Shown: positions 1 through 9,465, counted from the first letter of the stretch. The stretch is 64,000 bases of DNA from Cellulophaga fucicola (GCF_900119145.1 NZ_FPIY01000005.1:124001-188000), one strand, 5' to 3'. Translations and numbers: made by a program. The notes: a model not told the origin generated them from the sequence alone.

Positions 1-74
1 AAGTATAATAAGAAAATTATACAGAAAAGAAAATCAAATTCCATTTTAAAAGCATTTAATAAGAGCTTAATTAT

Positions 75-1534
75 TTGAAAAAAGATCTCATAAATATTGT
101 TTGGCTAAAAAGAGATATACGCTCTCAGGATCACGAGCCATTGCTTAAAGCAGAGCAAGCAGGTGTTCCGTATTATATTATATATGTATTAGAGCCTAGT
201 TTAATTACATACCCAGATACAAGCCTACGCCACTTACAATTTATTTATTATTCTATAGAAGCCTTAAATAGTGTTTTAGAGTCTTATAATAGAAAGGTTG
301 TTGTTTTTTATGCAGAAGTTCTTAATGTTTTTAATTATTTAAATGAGTTGTTCAAGATTAAAAATATATTTAGCTATCAAGAAAGCGGAACATTAAGTAC
401 TTGGAAACGAGATAAAGAAGTAACGCTGTTTTGTAAACAACAAAATATTATTTGGCAAGAATCTCAAAGAGATGGTATTTTAAGAGGTATAAAAAATAGA
501 CAAGATTGGAACACCCAATGGCATAAAACAATGCATTTGCCAGTTATTAAAAACAACTATTCGTTTTCTAAAAATATAGAATTAGAGCACTCTTTTAAAT
601 TACCTGAAGAGTTGGTTAAAAAATTAAAAGAATACCCAAGACAATACCAACCAGCTGGCGAATTTAATGCTTGGCGGTATTTAAAATCTTTTGCATCAAA
701 AAGGGGTTTTAACTATCAAAGACACATATCTAAACCTGCAGAGAGTAGAGTTTCTTGTAGTAGATTGTCTCCTTATTTGGCTTGGGGAAATATAAGTATA
801 AAACAAGCTTTTCAGTTTGTTGGCACTCACCCTAATGGAACAAAAAATAGCAGAGCATTTTCAGCAATGCTTACAAGGTTGCATTGGCATTGTCATTTTA
901 TTCAAAAATTCGAAGTAGAATGCTCTTATGAAACCCAATGTATAAATAAAGGTTACGAACTTTTAGATCACCCTAAAAACGATTCTTTTATTAAAGCTTG
1001 GAAAACAGGAACTACAGGCTATCCGCTAATAGACGCCTGTATGCGAGCAGTAGAAGAAACAGGGTGGATTAATTTTAGAATGCGAGCTATGGTTGTTTCG
1101 TTTTTAACGTTAAACTTAGACCAGGATTGGCGAGAAGGTACGTATCATTTAGCGAGACAATTTTTAGATTATGAACCAGGTATACATTACCCCCAATTTC
1201 AAATGCAGGCTGGTACTACAGGTGTTAATACGGTACGCCTATACAATCCTGTAAAAAACTCTATGGAACACGATCCAGAAGGTGTTTTTATTAAAAAATG
1301 GGTTCCAGAATTAGCTAATGTTCCTGTAAGTTATATACATGAACCTTGGAAAATGACACAGATGGAGCAGACTTTTGTGGAGTTGTTATTGGTGAGCATT
1401 ATCCGTTGCCAATAGTAGATTTACAAGAAAGTGCTAAAGTAGCAAGAGATAAAATTTGGAGTCACAAAAATCATCCTGCAGTACAACAAGAAAAAAATAG
1501 AATACTGGCTACACACGTAAATAAAAGAAAGTAG
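75..1534 (+). pseudogene. Photolyase/cryptochrome-family protein, split by a frameshift
   Basis: Flavoprotein of the DNA photolyase/cryptochrome family, which repairs UV pyrimidine dimers or senses blue light. The N-terminal alpha/beta antenna domain ([12 protein letters not shown] near residue 10) and the C-terminal FAD-binding helical domain are clear, including [13 protein letters not shown], the [12 protein letters not shown] region and [13 protein letters not shown]. After Phe434 the frame of the first part runs off into unrelated residues and stops at 1415. The natural end ([12 protein letters not shown], about 52 residues) continues in the -1 frame to 1534. The break falls in a run of four T at 1373-1376; one more T would restore a protein of about 486 aa, a usual family length. 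The start is TTG at 75, directly before [11 protein letters not shown]. It is the first gene of a + strand photorepair group. A real mutation, a read error in the T run and recoding cannot be told apart here; no canonical slippery heptamer is visible. Confidence 0.8.
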
Positions 1535-1563
1535 AATACTTTTACAAAAAAATAAGAATAGAT

Positions 1564-2334
1564 ATGATATACGGTATTGGATTTTTACTGTTAATAGGGT
1601 TTGTTATTTATGGTTTTATTTCTACAAGAAAGAAAGATGTTGAGGTTTTCCCTGCCAATTGGCATAATCTATTAATTAAACATGTTCATTTTTATAAAAA
1701 TTTACCTGTTGCAGAGCAAAAACGTTTTCAGAGTCGTATGATGTTGTTTTTAAGTGAAGTTCACTTAGACAGCGTAGGTTTTGAGTTAGATGATCTTGAT
1801 AAAATATTAATTGCATCTAGCGCTGTTATTCCAGTCTTTAATTTTCCTGAATGGTACTACAAAAGTTTAAGTACGGTACTAGTGTATCCAGATCATTTTA
1901 ATGAAGATTTAGGTTTTGCTCAAACCGATGAAAACAGGCAAATTGCAGGTATGGTTGGTAACGGACAATTTAAGAATCAAATGCTTTTGTCTAGAAAGGC
2001 ACTTCATAGTGGTTTTAAGAAAAAATTGCATATACACAATACCGGTATTCATGAGTTTGTACATTTAATAGATAAACAAGATGGTATAATAGACGGTGTA
2101 CCAGAAAGGTTAATACAAGAGCCTTATGTTATTCCTTGGTTAAAAACCATACATAAAAAAATGGAGGACATAAATAATAATACATCTGATATTAGAAATT
2201 ATGGAGGGACTAATGAAGCTGAATTTTTAGCAGTAGCTTCAGAATACTTTTTTGAAAGACCTAAATTAATGAAGAAAAAACATCCAGATTTATACCAAAT
2301 GCTTAAAGTTTGTTTTCGTGTAAAAGATGAATAG
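1564..2334 (+). CDS. MtfA-like zinc metallopeptidase (M90 family)
   Basis: 256 aa protein of the MtfA/M90 peptidase family, relatives of anthrax lethal factor-type zinc peptidases. One N-terminal membrane segment (residues 3-20) is followed by a cytoplasmic catalytic domain. The zinc motif HEFVH is at 163-167 and a downstream NEAEF glutamate (about 220) is the likely third ligand, as in MtfA. In E. coli, MtfA binds the Mlc repressor and affects glucose uptake, but that role cannot be carried over here. It lies 29 bp after the frameshifted photolyase and 71 bp before the second photolyase, so it is probably co-transcribed with them. Family assignment is firm; substrate unknown. Confidence 0.85.
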   Translation: MIYGIGFLLLIGFVIYGFISTRKKDVEVFPANWHNLLIKHVHFYKNLPVAEQKRFQSRMMLFLSEVHLDSVGFELDDLDKILIASSAVIPVFNFPEWYYKSLSTVLVYPDHFNEDLGFAQTDENRQIAGMVGNGQFKNQMLLSRKALHSGFKKKLHIHNTGIHEFVHLIDKQDGIIDGVPERLIQEPYVIPWLKTIHKKMEDINNNTSDIRNYGGTNEAEFLAVASEYFFERPKLMKKKHPDLYQMLKVCFRVKDE

Positions 2335-2405
2335 CACTAGGATAGTAGATAAAAGTATTGAGAATATTTCACAAGATTTTACAGAAAGAGTTTTAAAAGA
2401 AATAA

Positions 2406-3890
2406 ATGAAAAGTATAAGTATAATTTTTCCTCATCAATTATTTAAAGAGTCTCCTCTTTTTAAAACAGAAGGTCCTATTTATCTGGTAGAAGAGTTCTT
2501 GTTTTTTAAACAGTATCCTTTTCATAAACAAAAAATAGCTTTTCATAGGGCTACAATGAAATGGTATTTAGATTTTTTAAGAGATGAAAAAAGTTATAAT
2601 GTAACCTATGTAAATGCAACAGAAGTTATTGCTGATGTTAGAGAATTAATCCCTGCATTAAAAGAAGAAGGCATTAGTTATATAAACTATATAGACCCTA
2701 CGGATAATTGGTTAAAAAAACGAATTGAAGAAAGTGCTGAAAAAGCAGGAATAAAAACTACAGTGCATACGTCACCTTTATTTTTAAATTCTGAAAAAGA
2801 TTTAGCATCATTTTTTGCCACAGACAAAAAAAAATACCACCAAACTACTTTTTACAAAGAACAGCGTAAAAAATTAGATATCCTTATTGATGAAAACGGA
2901 GACCCAGAAGGTGGTAAATGGACATATGATGCAGAGAATCGCAAAAAATATCCTGCTAAAAAAACACCACCATCTATTCAGTTTCCAGATGTAGATGTTT
3001 ATTACAAAGAGGCAAAGAAATATGTAGAAATGCATTTTTCGAATCATTTAGGAGTAATAACAGAGCTGTCTCTTTATCCTACTAATTTTAAAGCAACAGA
3101 AGATTGGTTGCAGCAATTTTTAGATCAGCGTTTTATGGAGTTTGGAGTGTATGAAGATGCTATTGTGGCAGAGAACTCTATACTAAACCATAGTGTTTTA
3201 ACACCAATGCTAAATGTTGGGTTAATAACACCAAAAGAGATTCTAAATACTACTTTAAAATATGCAGAAGAAAATAAAGTGCCTATTAACTCTATAGAGG
3301 GTTTTGTACGCCAAATTATTGGTTGGCGAGAGTTTATTAGAGGTATGTATATTGCTAAAGGAACAGAGGAACGTACAACCAATTTTTGGAAGTTTAAACG
3401 TAAAATACCAGCTTCTTTTTATGATGGCTCTACGGGTATACCACCAATAGACCAAACTATAAAAAAAGTATTACAAACAGGTTATTGTCACCATATAGAA
3501 CGCTTAATGGTACTAAGTAATTTTATGCTGTTGTGCGAGTTTGATCCGGATGAGGTATACCAATGGTTTATGGAACTGTTTATAGACTCTTATGACTGGG
3601 TTATGGTGCCCAATGTGTATGGTATGAGTCAGTTTGCAGATGGCGGTTTAATGGCAACCAAACCCTATATAAGCGGCAGCAATTATTTAATGAAAATGAG
3701 CAACTATAAAAAAGGGGAGTGGCAAGACGTTTGGGACGGGCTCTTCTGGAGATTTATGCACACCCAAAGAGATTTTTTCTTGTCTAACCCTAGGTTGGGT
3801 ATGTTAGTGCGTATGTATGATAAAATGCCTGAAGAGAAGCAAAAAAATCACTTTAAAAATGCAGAGAAGTATTTAGCTACATTAGACTAA
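2406..3890 (+). CDS. Prokaryotic (6-4) photolyase-like protein (PhrB/CryB type) without Fe-S cysteines
   Basis: 494 aa flavoprotein of the PhrB/CryB branch (photolyase-related protein family) that repairs (6-4) photoproducts or acts as a bacterial cryptochrome. Recognisable blocks are the N-terminal IIFPHQLF, the RQIIGWREFIRGMY block near 300, HHIERLMVLSNF near 360, and NVYGMSQFADGG with TKPYISGSNYL near 400-425. Classical PhrB proteins bind a 4Fe-4S cluster with four cysteines, two of them in a CxxC just after the GSNY block. Here that stretch reads NYKKGEWQDVWDGLFW, and the whole protein has only two cysteines, so a four-cysteine cluster cannot form. It is followed after 12 bp by a Crp/Fnr gene. 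Whether it repairs DNA or senses light cannot be decided from sequence. Confidence 0.85.
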   Translation: MKSISIIFPHQLFKESPLFKTEGPIYLVEEFLFFKQYPFHKQKIAFHRATMKWYLDFLRDEKSYNVTYVNATEVIADVRELIPALKEEGISYINYIDPTDNWLKKRIEESAEKAGIKTTVHTSPLFLNSEKDLASFFATDKKKYHQTTFYKEQRKKLDILIDENGDPEGGKWTYDAENRKKYPAKKTPPSIQFPDVDVYYKEAKKYVEMHFSNHLGVITELSLYPTNFKATEDWLQQFLDQRFMEFGVYEDAIVAENSILNHSVLTPMLNVGLITPKEILNTTLKYAEENKVPINSIEGFVRQIIGWREFIRGMYIAKGTEERTTNFWKFKRKIPASFYDGSTGIPPIDQTIKKVLQTGYCHHIERLMVLSNFMLLCEFDPDEVYQWFMELFIDSYDWVMVPNVYGMSQFADGGLMATKPYISGSNYLMKMSNYKKGEWQDVWDGLFWRFMHTQRDFFLSNPRLGMLVRMYDKMPEEKQKNHFKNAEKYLATLD

Positions 3891-3902
3891 CTTATTTTAA
3901 CC

Positions 3903-4478
3903 ATGCCATACCAATTATTAAAGAAAAACTTAAACGGTAATTTAAACCTTTCTAGCAAAGAGCTAGAGAAAATAAGCTCTTATTTTACATCTAAAGAGAT
4001 AAAGAAAAAAGAATTTTTATTAACTCAAGGTAGCATATGTAAGTTTGAGGGCTTTGTAGTGCAAGGCTGTTTTAGAGTGTTTTCAATAGATAAGAATGGT
4101 AATGATAATACCCTCTATTTTGCAGCAAAAGATTGGTGGTTAATGGATATAGATAGTTTTATGAACCAAACACCATCAGAATTAAGTATTGAGGCATTAG
4201 AAGATAGTAAGGTGTTATTAATTGGTAGAGAAGATAAACAAGAACTGTGTAACTCGTTACCAATTGTAGAGAAGCTTTTTAAAATTATGTTTCAAAAAGC
4301 AATTGTATCGTGGCAAAGAAGATTAATACGCAACCACTCTTTAACAGCTAAAGAAAGGTATTTGTATTTTATAAAAACATATCCAGACATATCATTAAAA
4401 CTTACAGATAAACAAATAGCAGGTTACTTAGGTATTAGGCACGAATTTTTAAGTAAAATTAAAAAGACAGAGAAATAA
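3903..4478 (+). CDS. Crp/Fnr-family transcriptional regulator
   Basis: 191 aa regulator with an N-terminal cyclic-nucleotide-binding-type beta-roll (about 20-120, including KKEFLLTQGSICKFEGFVVQG) and a C-terminal winged helix-turn-helix (LTDKQIAGYLGIRHEFLSKIKK, about 167-188). It has no Fnr-type cysteine cluster, so oxygen sensing through Fe-S is unlikely. Bacteroidota carry many such short Crp-like proteins of unknown ligand. It starts 12 bp after the photolyase, which suggests the same transcript, and is followed by a strong terminator, so it closes this transcription unit. It may regulate the photorepair group or the secreted-protein genes downstream; that is inference from position only. 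Confidence 0.85.
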   Translation: MPYQLLKKNLNGNLNLSSKELEKISSYFTSKEIKKKEFLLTQGSICKFEGFVVQGCFRVFSIDKNGNDNTLYFAAKDWWLMDIDSFMNQTPSELSIEALEDSKVLLIGREDKQELCNSLPIVEKLFKIMFQKAIVSWQRRLIRNHSLTAKERYLYFIKTYPDISLKLTDKQIAGYLGIRHEFLSKIKKTEK

Positions 4479-4488
4479 TTTTTTTTAG

Positions 4489-4513
4489 AGTTGAACTTGT
4501 TCAACTTTTTTTT
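4489..4513 (+). terminator. Rho-independent terminator after the Crp/Fnr gene
   Basis: Perfect 8 bp inverted repeat AGTTGAAC / GTTCAACT with a two-base centre, followed by eight T. It lies 10 bp after the Crp/Fnr stop codon and separates the photorepair group from the secreted-protein genes. Confidence 0.85.
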
Positions 4514-4559
4514 CATTTTCATTATGGAGATTTACATTCATTAAAAAATGTAATAATCA

Positions 4560-5105
4560 ATGAAAAGAAAATTATTTGATTTTAAAAGTCATACAAGCAT
4601 ATCTAAATCAGTAGAAAAAAAGAAGACCTTAAAATATATTCAGTTTTTATTGTTGTTCCTAATATTTGCTTCTACTATAACTAAGGCCCAAACCATAACA
4701 GATATTACAGATAAATATGCTTTAAGTGCTGTTTTAGCAGCAAAAGAAAAAGCAGAAAGTATGGATGTTTTAGTAAATATTGCTGTGGTAGATGCAGGAG
4801 CAAATTTAAAAGCTTTTATACGTATGGATAATTCTTTTTTAGGCAGTATAGATGTGGCTATAAAAAAAGCTAAGACTTCTCGTTATTTTAATATTGACAC
4901 TGGCGACTTAGGAAAACTTACGCAACCAGGAGGTATTATTTATAATATAGAACTCTCTAATAATGGGTTGGTTTCCTTTCCTGGTGGTGTTCCTATTACA
5001 AATAAAGAAGGAGAAATAATAGGTGCCATTGGTGTTAGTGGTGGTACAATAGAAGAGGATCATAAAATAGCTTCATTTGGAGCAAAATCTATATTAAAAA
5101 ACTAA
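4560..5105 (+). CDS. Secreted GlcG/HbpS-like (DUF336) protein
   Basis: 181 aa protein of the GlcG/HbpS family, small alpha/beta proteins some of which bind haem outside the cell. A basic N-terminus is followed by one hydrophobic segment (about 28-42) ending in KAQ, a typical Bacteroidota signal cleavage context. The mature domain shows ALSAVLAAKEKAESMDV, VAVVDAGANLKAF-like and FPGGVPITN, then a glycine-rich GAIGVSGG, all family hallmarks. The 27-residue extension before the hydrophobic core is long for a signal peptide, so a later start is possible. It lies 5 bp before the propeller gene, consistent with an operon of periplasmic or exported proteins. Haem binding is not shown by the sequence. 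Confidence 0.8.
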   Translation: MKRKLFDFKSHTSISKSVEKKKTLKYIQFLLLFLIFASTITKAQTITDITDKYALSAVLAAKEKAESMDVLVNIAVVDAGANLKAFIRMDNSFLGSIDVAIKKAKTSRYFNIDTGDLGKLTQPGGIIYNIELSNNGLVSFPGGVPITNKEGEIIGAIGVSGGTIEEDHKIASFGAKSILKN

Positions 5106-5110
5106 ATAAA

Positions 5111-6637
5111 ATGAATTGGATTAAAAGTGTATTTTTTATTGTTATTACTTGTAATTGCCTATTTGGTTATGCTCAGCCAACAAAAGATACCCAGACATTA
5201 TTAGAGCAAACAGATTTTAAAACTACTAAGTACAATACGGTAACGGCTACAACGTATAAGAAAAATGGGGTTAGTTATGTGTTTTCTGGAGGAGATGGTG
5301 CATTTATAAATGTTTTTAAATTAAATGCTAGTGGAGAATTATTGCCAGTTGGTGCTTATGAATTGCAGAACAAAAAAGGCCCAGCAAGAGGTATAGTTGC
5401 TAGTAATATTAAAGGAAAAGATTATTTATTTATTGGTAATAAAGGAGCTAATACTGTAGAAGTATATAGTATTACTAATAGCGGAAGTCTTGAGTTTGTA
5501 TTTACTGTAGCAGACACGTCAGAAACTTATTTAGGGTCTGTTATTACATTAAAAGTTATTCATATAAAAAACAATTCATATCTTTTTGTTGGAGGGTTAG
5601 AGAGTACACCAGGTTTAAGCTGTTTTAAAATACATAAAAACGGAAAACTTAGTCATATACAATCTCTTGTAGATAATGACCTTATACATACAGACGGTAT
5701 AATTGGTATGTATTCGCATAAAATTAATGGTAAAACATTCCTTTTTACAGGTGGTTTTCAAGATAATGGTATTAGTAGTTTTGAGGTTTTTAATAATGGT
5801 AATTTTAAAAATATAAATAACATTGCAGATAATACTACCAATCGTTATCTAACAGGTGCATACCCTGTAAACGGAGTTACTTTAGGAGATAACCACTATG
5901 TAGTAGTTGGTCATAGACATCATAAATATTATAAGAGAGGTAATTTTATTAAAAAGAAAGATTTTATATTTCACGGTGATGGCGTAAGTGTATTTAAAGT
6001 TAATGCTGCAGGAGAACTTATTCCTCATTCGGTTTTGGTAAATGATGCTACTACAAAACTAGCAGGACAAACACGTATTGAAATATTAAAAATTGATGAT
6101 TCTGAAGCATTAGTTGCAGTAGGTACTCGTGATGATAACAGCATACAACTATGTAAATTAAACGCAAATGGCGTATTAACACCTTCTGGTGTATTAGATA
6201 CTAATTACCCTATTTATTACGGGTTAGCATCAATAAAAATTAATGAGAATTTCTTTTTTCTATCGGGTTCTGTAGATCCAAAAGTAAAAAAGATGTTTGC
6301 TTATAAAGTCAATTTTAAGCCAAAAAATGGCAAAAAACTTAGACATGTTGTAAATTTAAAATATAAAGATGCTGCTACACCAAAAGAGGTAAATAGGGCA
6401 GTAGAGAATTTTGTAGCGTTAAAAAATAAAATTCCTGAGATTATAGATTTTGAATGGGGAATTAACAATAGTAAAGAAGGAAAAAGTAAAGGGTTTACCC
6501 ATAGCTTTATGCTTACTTTTAAAGATGAAAAAGCACTAGAGGTGTATTTAGTTCACAAAGAACATTTAGCACTTATAAAAAATATAGGTTCACTAATAGA
6601 TGATGTTTTTGTAATGGATTACTATACAAAAGAGTAA
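5111..6637 (+). CDS. Secreted beta-propeller protein with C-terminal Dabb domain
   Basis: 508 aa exported protein: signal peptide 1-22 ending in YAQ, then a beta-propeller of the lactonase/6-phosphogluconolactonase-like type (about 35-400) with repeats of the form YLFIGN/YLFVGG/FLFTGG and short strands such as VFKLNASGELLPVG. The last hundred residues (about 408-508, KKLRHVVNLKYKD to DDVFVMDYYTKE) match the dimeric alpha-beta barrel Dabb domain (stress-responsive A/B barrel), normally a stand-alone protein. The genes before (GlcG-like) and after (SDR) are close, suggesting joint expression. The catalytic role is unknown; lactonase activity is one option but no active-site residues can be assigned by eye. 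Confidence 0.75.
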   Translation: MNWIKSVFFIVITCNCLFGYAQPTKDTQTLLEQTDFKTTKYNTVTATTYKKNGVSYVFSGGDGAFINVFKLNASGELLPVGAYELQNKKGPARGIVASNIKGKDYLFIGNKGANTVEVYSITNSGSLEFVFTVADTSETYLGSVITLKVIHIKNNSYLFVGGLESTPGLSCFKIHKNGKLSHIQSLVDNDLIHTDGIIGMYSHKINGKTFLFTGGFQDNGISSFEVFNNGNFKNINNIADNTTNRYLTGAYPVNGVTLGDNHYVVVGHRHHKYYKRGNFIKKKDFIFHGDGVSVFKVNAAGELIPHSVLVNDATTKLAGQTRIEILKIDDSEALVAVGTRDDNSIQLCKLNANGVLTPSGVLDTNYPIYYGLASIKINENFFFLSGSVDPKVKKMFAYKVNFKPKNGKKLRHVVNLKYKDAATPKEVNRAVENFVALKNKIPEIIDFEWGINNSKEGKSKGFTHSFMLTFKDEKALEVYLVHKEHLALIKNIGSLIDDVFVMDYYTKE

Positions 6638-6683
6638 AAGAGAATTTATTACTAATTTTAGAGGTAAATAAAAATAATAAAAG

Positions 6684-7397
6684 ATGAAAAAAACAGCATA
6701 CATAACAGGCGGGTCTAAAGGAATAGGACTAGGAATAGCAGAGGCATTGCTAAAAGATGGAGTTAATGTTGCTATTACTGCAAGAACGCAGAACGATTTA
6801 AATGAGGCAGAGAAACATTTAAAAACAATAGGTGATGCAGAGGTTTTAGTCATTAAATCTGATGTAAGAAACCTAGCAGATGAAGAAAATGCCATACAAC
6901 AAGTTGTAGATAAATGGGGACAATTAGATTATTGTATAGCTAACGCAGGCGTAGGAAAATTTTCTTCTATAGATGAAATGAGTGAAGAGGATTGGAATGC
7001 CGTTATAGATATAAATGTAACAGGTGTTTTTAATACCGTAAAGTCTGCAATACCAGCTCTTAAAAAGTCTAAAGGTTACATTTTTACTATAGCCAGTTTA
7101 GCAGGTACTAATTATTTTGAAAAAGGAGCAGCTTATAACGCTAGTAAATTTGCGATAGTAGGTTTTTCACAAGCCATTATGTTAGATCTAAGATCGTATG
7201 ATATTAAAGTAACTACTATTATGCCAGGATCTGTAGCTACATACTTTAACGGACATACACCAACAGCTGCTGATGCTTGGAAAATACAACCAGAAGATAT
7301 AGGCCAAATGGTAGTAGATTTGGTACATATGAACCCTAGAACTTTACCAAGTAAAGTAGAGGTGAGGCCAGCTGTACCGCCATCTGCACGAAAATAA
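6684..7397 (+). CDS. SDR-family NAD(P)-dependent oxidoreductase
   Basis: 237 aa classical short-chain dehydrogenase/reductase. The cofactor motif TGGSKGIG is at 8-15, NAG at 87-89, the catalytic Ser138 in TIASLAG, and YNASK gives Tyr151 and Lys155. The length is standard for the family. A 46 bp gap separates it from the propeller-Dabb gene, so it may share that transcript, and a terminator follows at 7439. Substrate unknown; FabG-like or 3-ketosteroid-type reductases have the same layout. Confidence 0.9.
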   Translation: MKKTAYITGGSKGIGLGIAEALLKDGVNVAITARTQNDLNEAEKHLKTIGDAEVLVIKSDVRNLADEENAIQQVVDKWGQLDYCIANAGVGKFSSIDEMSEEDWNAVIDINVTGVFNTVKSAIPALKKSKGYIFTIASLAGTNYFEKGAAYNASKFAIVGFSQAIMLDLRSYDIKVTTIMPGSVATYFNGHTPTAADAWKIQPEDIGQMVVDLVHMNPRTLPSKVEVRPAVPPSARK

Positions 7398-7438
7398 AAA
7401 TATAAGTTTTTAAAACACGTAATTTTTGGAATTTATAC

Positions 7439-7471
7439 AAGGCTTTATATATTATATATGAGGCCTTTTTT
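7439..7471 (+). terminator. Terminator after the SDR gene
   Basis: AAGGC / GCCTT stem with an AT-rich inner stem, followed by six T. It lies about 40 bp after the SDR stop and between convergent genes. Confidence 0.7.
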
Positions 7472-7500
7472 GATGAAATTATACTTAAAAATAATTAAGG

Positions 7501-8229
7501 TTATAGCTCTTCGTCATCATCCCATTTGCTCACCCATTTGTTGTGACCAATTTTTTCCATTTTAGGAATTCCTTTTTTAGCTATCATTATAAAATAACCC
7601 CAGGTCCCTAATGCAAGTCCTATAACAAAAAAAACTAGTATGGCAGTAACAAATCTGGGTACAGGGTTTCCAAAGAAAATACCATATATAAGCATTAGGT
7701 TAAAGCCAATTAGTATTACAGGGACAATTATTTTAAAGGTAAGTTCTTTAAATCTTTTCATTCTGTATCCTAGTGTGTATTTTAGAACACCTATAAAAAT
7801 AAAAACAAGGAGGGAACAAAAAAGAAGCTTCCCAATTATTATTCCAATTAATTCGGTTGGAAATTTAAGTTCCTCATCGTTTTTAACATCATAATAAACC
7901 GTATAGGTATCCCCTATTTTTATTCTAGATTTTTGAAAATCTAATTCTTTTTCAATAATGTTACCCGTATTTGTTTTAAACTGTACTAAGGGTTTGTATA
8001 CAACGTAGAAATTACCATAAGAGTCGTTTTCTGTTTCAGATGTATAACTAATAACTGTTGCTGTATATTTTTCATTTAAAATTGTGATTTGATGCATTTC
8101 TTTAACAGAGCTATACACAAGCATTAATGAAAACAATAAACAGATATTTAATGCAAACATTATAACAATGGTTGTAAAGAACGATAAGAAGCCTGGTTTA
8201 TTGGCTCTTTTTACAAAATAAAAAGCCAT
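7501..8229 (-). CDS. DUF3592-type membrane protein (paralogue 1)
   Basis: 242 aa membrane protein with about four predicted membrane segments (near 15-38, 130-150, 165-185 and 193-215) and a soluble domain between the first and second. That domain (EKYTATVISYTSE, then PLVQFKTNTGN and KIGDTYTVYYD) matches DUF3592, a small beta-rich domain often found in membrane proteins of unknown role. It is paralogous to the next upstream gene, with the same domain order. The C-terminus is acidic (WDDDEEL). It is the last gene of the - strand block. Confidence 0.7.
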   Translation of the reverse strand: MAFYFVKRANKPGFLSFFTTIVIMFALNICLLFSLMLVYSSVKEMHQITILNEKYTATVISYTSETENDSYGNFYVVYKPLVQFKTNTGNIIEKELDFQKSRIKIGDTYTVYYDVKNDEELKFPTELIGIIIGKLLFCSLLVFIFIGVLKYTLGYRMKRFKELTFKIIVPVILIGFNLMLIYGIFFGNPVPRFVTAILVFFVIGLALGTWGYFIMIAKKGIPKMEKIGHNKWVSKWDDDEEL

Positions 8230-8318
8230 AAATAAAGAAAAGACTAGTGCTATTATTGTTACAAATATGGTACATGTTATTCTAAGTGACTTTATCAGAA
8301 GTATGCTATAGTTATACG

Positions 8319-9110
8319 TTAGTTTTTTCTTGTTTGTTTTGTGTTTCTTGATTTTTTATCCAGTTTATTAGGATTTTTCAGTTCAGAGGTACTATTTATA
8401 TAGCCCCAGATTAGCATTGCTCCACCAAAAACAACTAAAATTATTATGTTATTAGGAAGGCCATCTGGATTCCTTGAAACAGAAATACCTATAAGAGCTA
8501 TTATCATAAAAAAAAGTATTATTAACGGTACACCAAATTTAAAAAATAGGTAGGAGAGGCTGTCTCTAGAGTAATAGCCTTTCATTGGGTATCCTAGCGC
8601 ATATTTAAAAATACCTATAAATAGAAAAGTTAGTAATGTACAAGCAAATATATTTATAGGTATTATTAAATATATATTAGGGCTAAAAGCAATTACGGTA
8701 TTCTTTTTTTCATTGTAATATAGAATGTATGTGTCTCCTAACTTTGTTTTAGAGACCATAAAATTTAATTTTTTGGTAAGTTCATTACCAGTATTAGTAG
8801 TAAATAAAACAATAGGTGTGTATTTTACGAAAGTCTTTTTTTTAGGGTCATCATCATCTATGAGTATGGAATCATACTCTATTACGGTTCCTATATATTT
8901 TTCTGATGTTGTAGTGGCAACATAAACATTAGAAGCAATTCTAGATAAATTAGTCCAAGCATAAAAAGTAAGTACATTTAAGCAGAGAATAATAAAAAAT
9001 GTAACAATAAACGCAAAGCAGCCAGTTGTTTTAATTCTCTTTAAAGCGTAAAAAACAATTAAAAATGTTAAAGCTAAAACAAGCAATATTATAATTAGGT
9101 TGTTATTCAT
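8319..9110 (-). CDS. DUF3592-type membrane protein (paralogue 2)
   Basis: 263 aa paralogue of the 7501-8229 product. The matching domain reads EKYIGTVIEYDS, PIVLFTTNTGN and KLGDTYILYYNEK, and about four hydrophobic segments sit at the same places. The tail is basic (KNPNKLDKKSRNTKQTRKN) whereas the paralogue's is acidic. Tandem duplication with opposite tail charge is the clearest thing to see; function unknown. Confidence 0.7.
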   Translation of the reverse strand: MNNNLIIILLVLALTFLIVFYALKRIKTTGCFAFIVTFFIILCLNVLTFYAWTNLSRIASNVYVATTTSEKYIGTVIEYDSILIDDDDPKKKTFVKYTPIVLFTTNTGNELTKKLNFMVSKTKLGDTYILYYNEKKNTVIAFSPNIYLIIPINIFACTLLTFLFIGIFKYALGYPMKGYYSRDSLSYLFFKFGVPLIILFFMIIALIGISVSRNPDGLPNNIIILVVFGGAMLIWGYINSTSELKNPNKLDKKSRNTKQTRKN

Positions 9111-9133
9111 TTGTAAAAACAGTATTGATTTAA

Positions 9134-9373
9134 TTATTTGTCTGGCATTAATGCAAGTCTAAGCATCACTGTTGTTACAGCAAATATGCCAAATGTAACT
9201 CTAATAACGTCTACAATAAAGCTAGCTATAGCTTTTCCGTATCCATTGCCAAAACCTGAAGGATCTCTGTGTACATAAGTACTAGGCGTAGGCGATGAAG
9301 GAAAAAAAGAAATAATAAAGGGTATAGCTATTAATATAGTTAAGACTAAAAACACCTGGTAGGCTTTTTTCAT
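9134..9373 (-). CDS. Small two-helix membrane protein
   Basis: 79 aa protein with a hydrophobic segment at 7-24 and another at 48-70, joined by a polar loop rich in Pro, Ser and Gly (SSPTPSTYVHRDPSGFGNGYG). It lies 23 bp upstream of the DUF3592 paralogue 2 start, in the same orientation, so it is probably translated from the same mRNA. No family recognised. Confidence 0.55.
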   Translation of the reverse strand: MKKAYQVFLVLTILIAIPFIISFFPSSPTPSTYVHRDPSGFGNGYGKAIASFIVDVIRVTFGIFAVTTVMLRLALMPDK

Positions 9374-9465
9374 TTTTTGAAAATTTAAATTAAGGGTAAT
9401 ATTGTTGCTGGGTCTTTTAATATGAAACGGTATTTTGTACGTGTCTAATGCAAGTTGTAATAATT

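Noticed and set aside
2327-2446. 39-codon ORF overlapping the M90 peptidase stop and the second photolyase start
   Set aside because: Short, overlaps both genes, and shows no motif; most likely chance.
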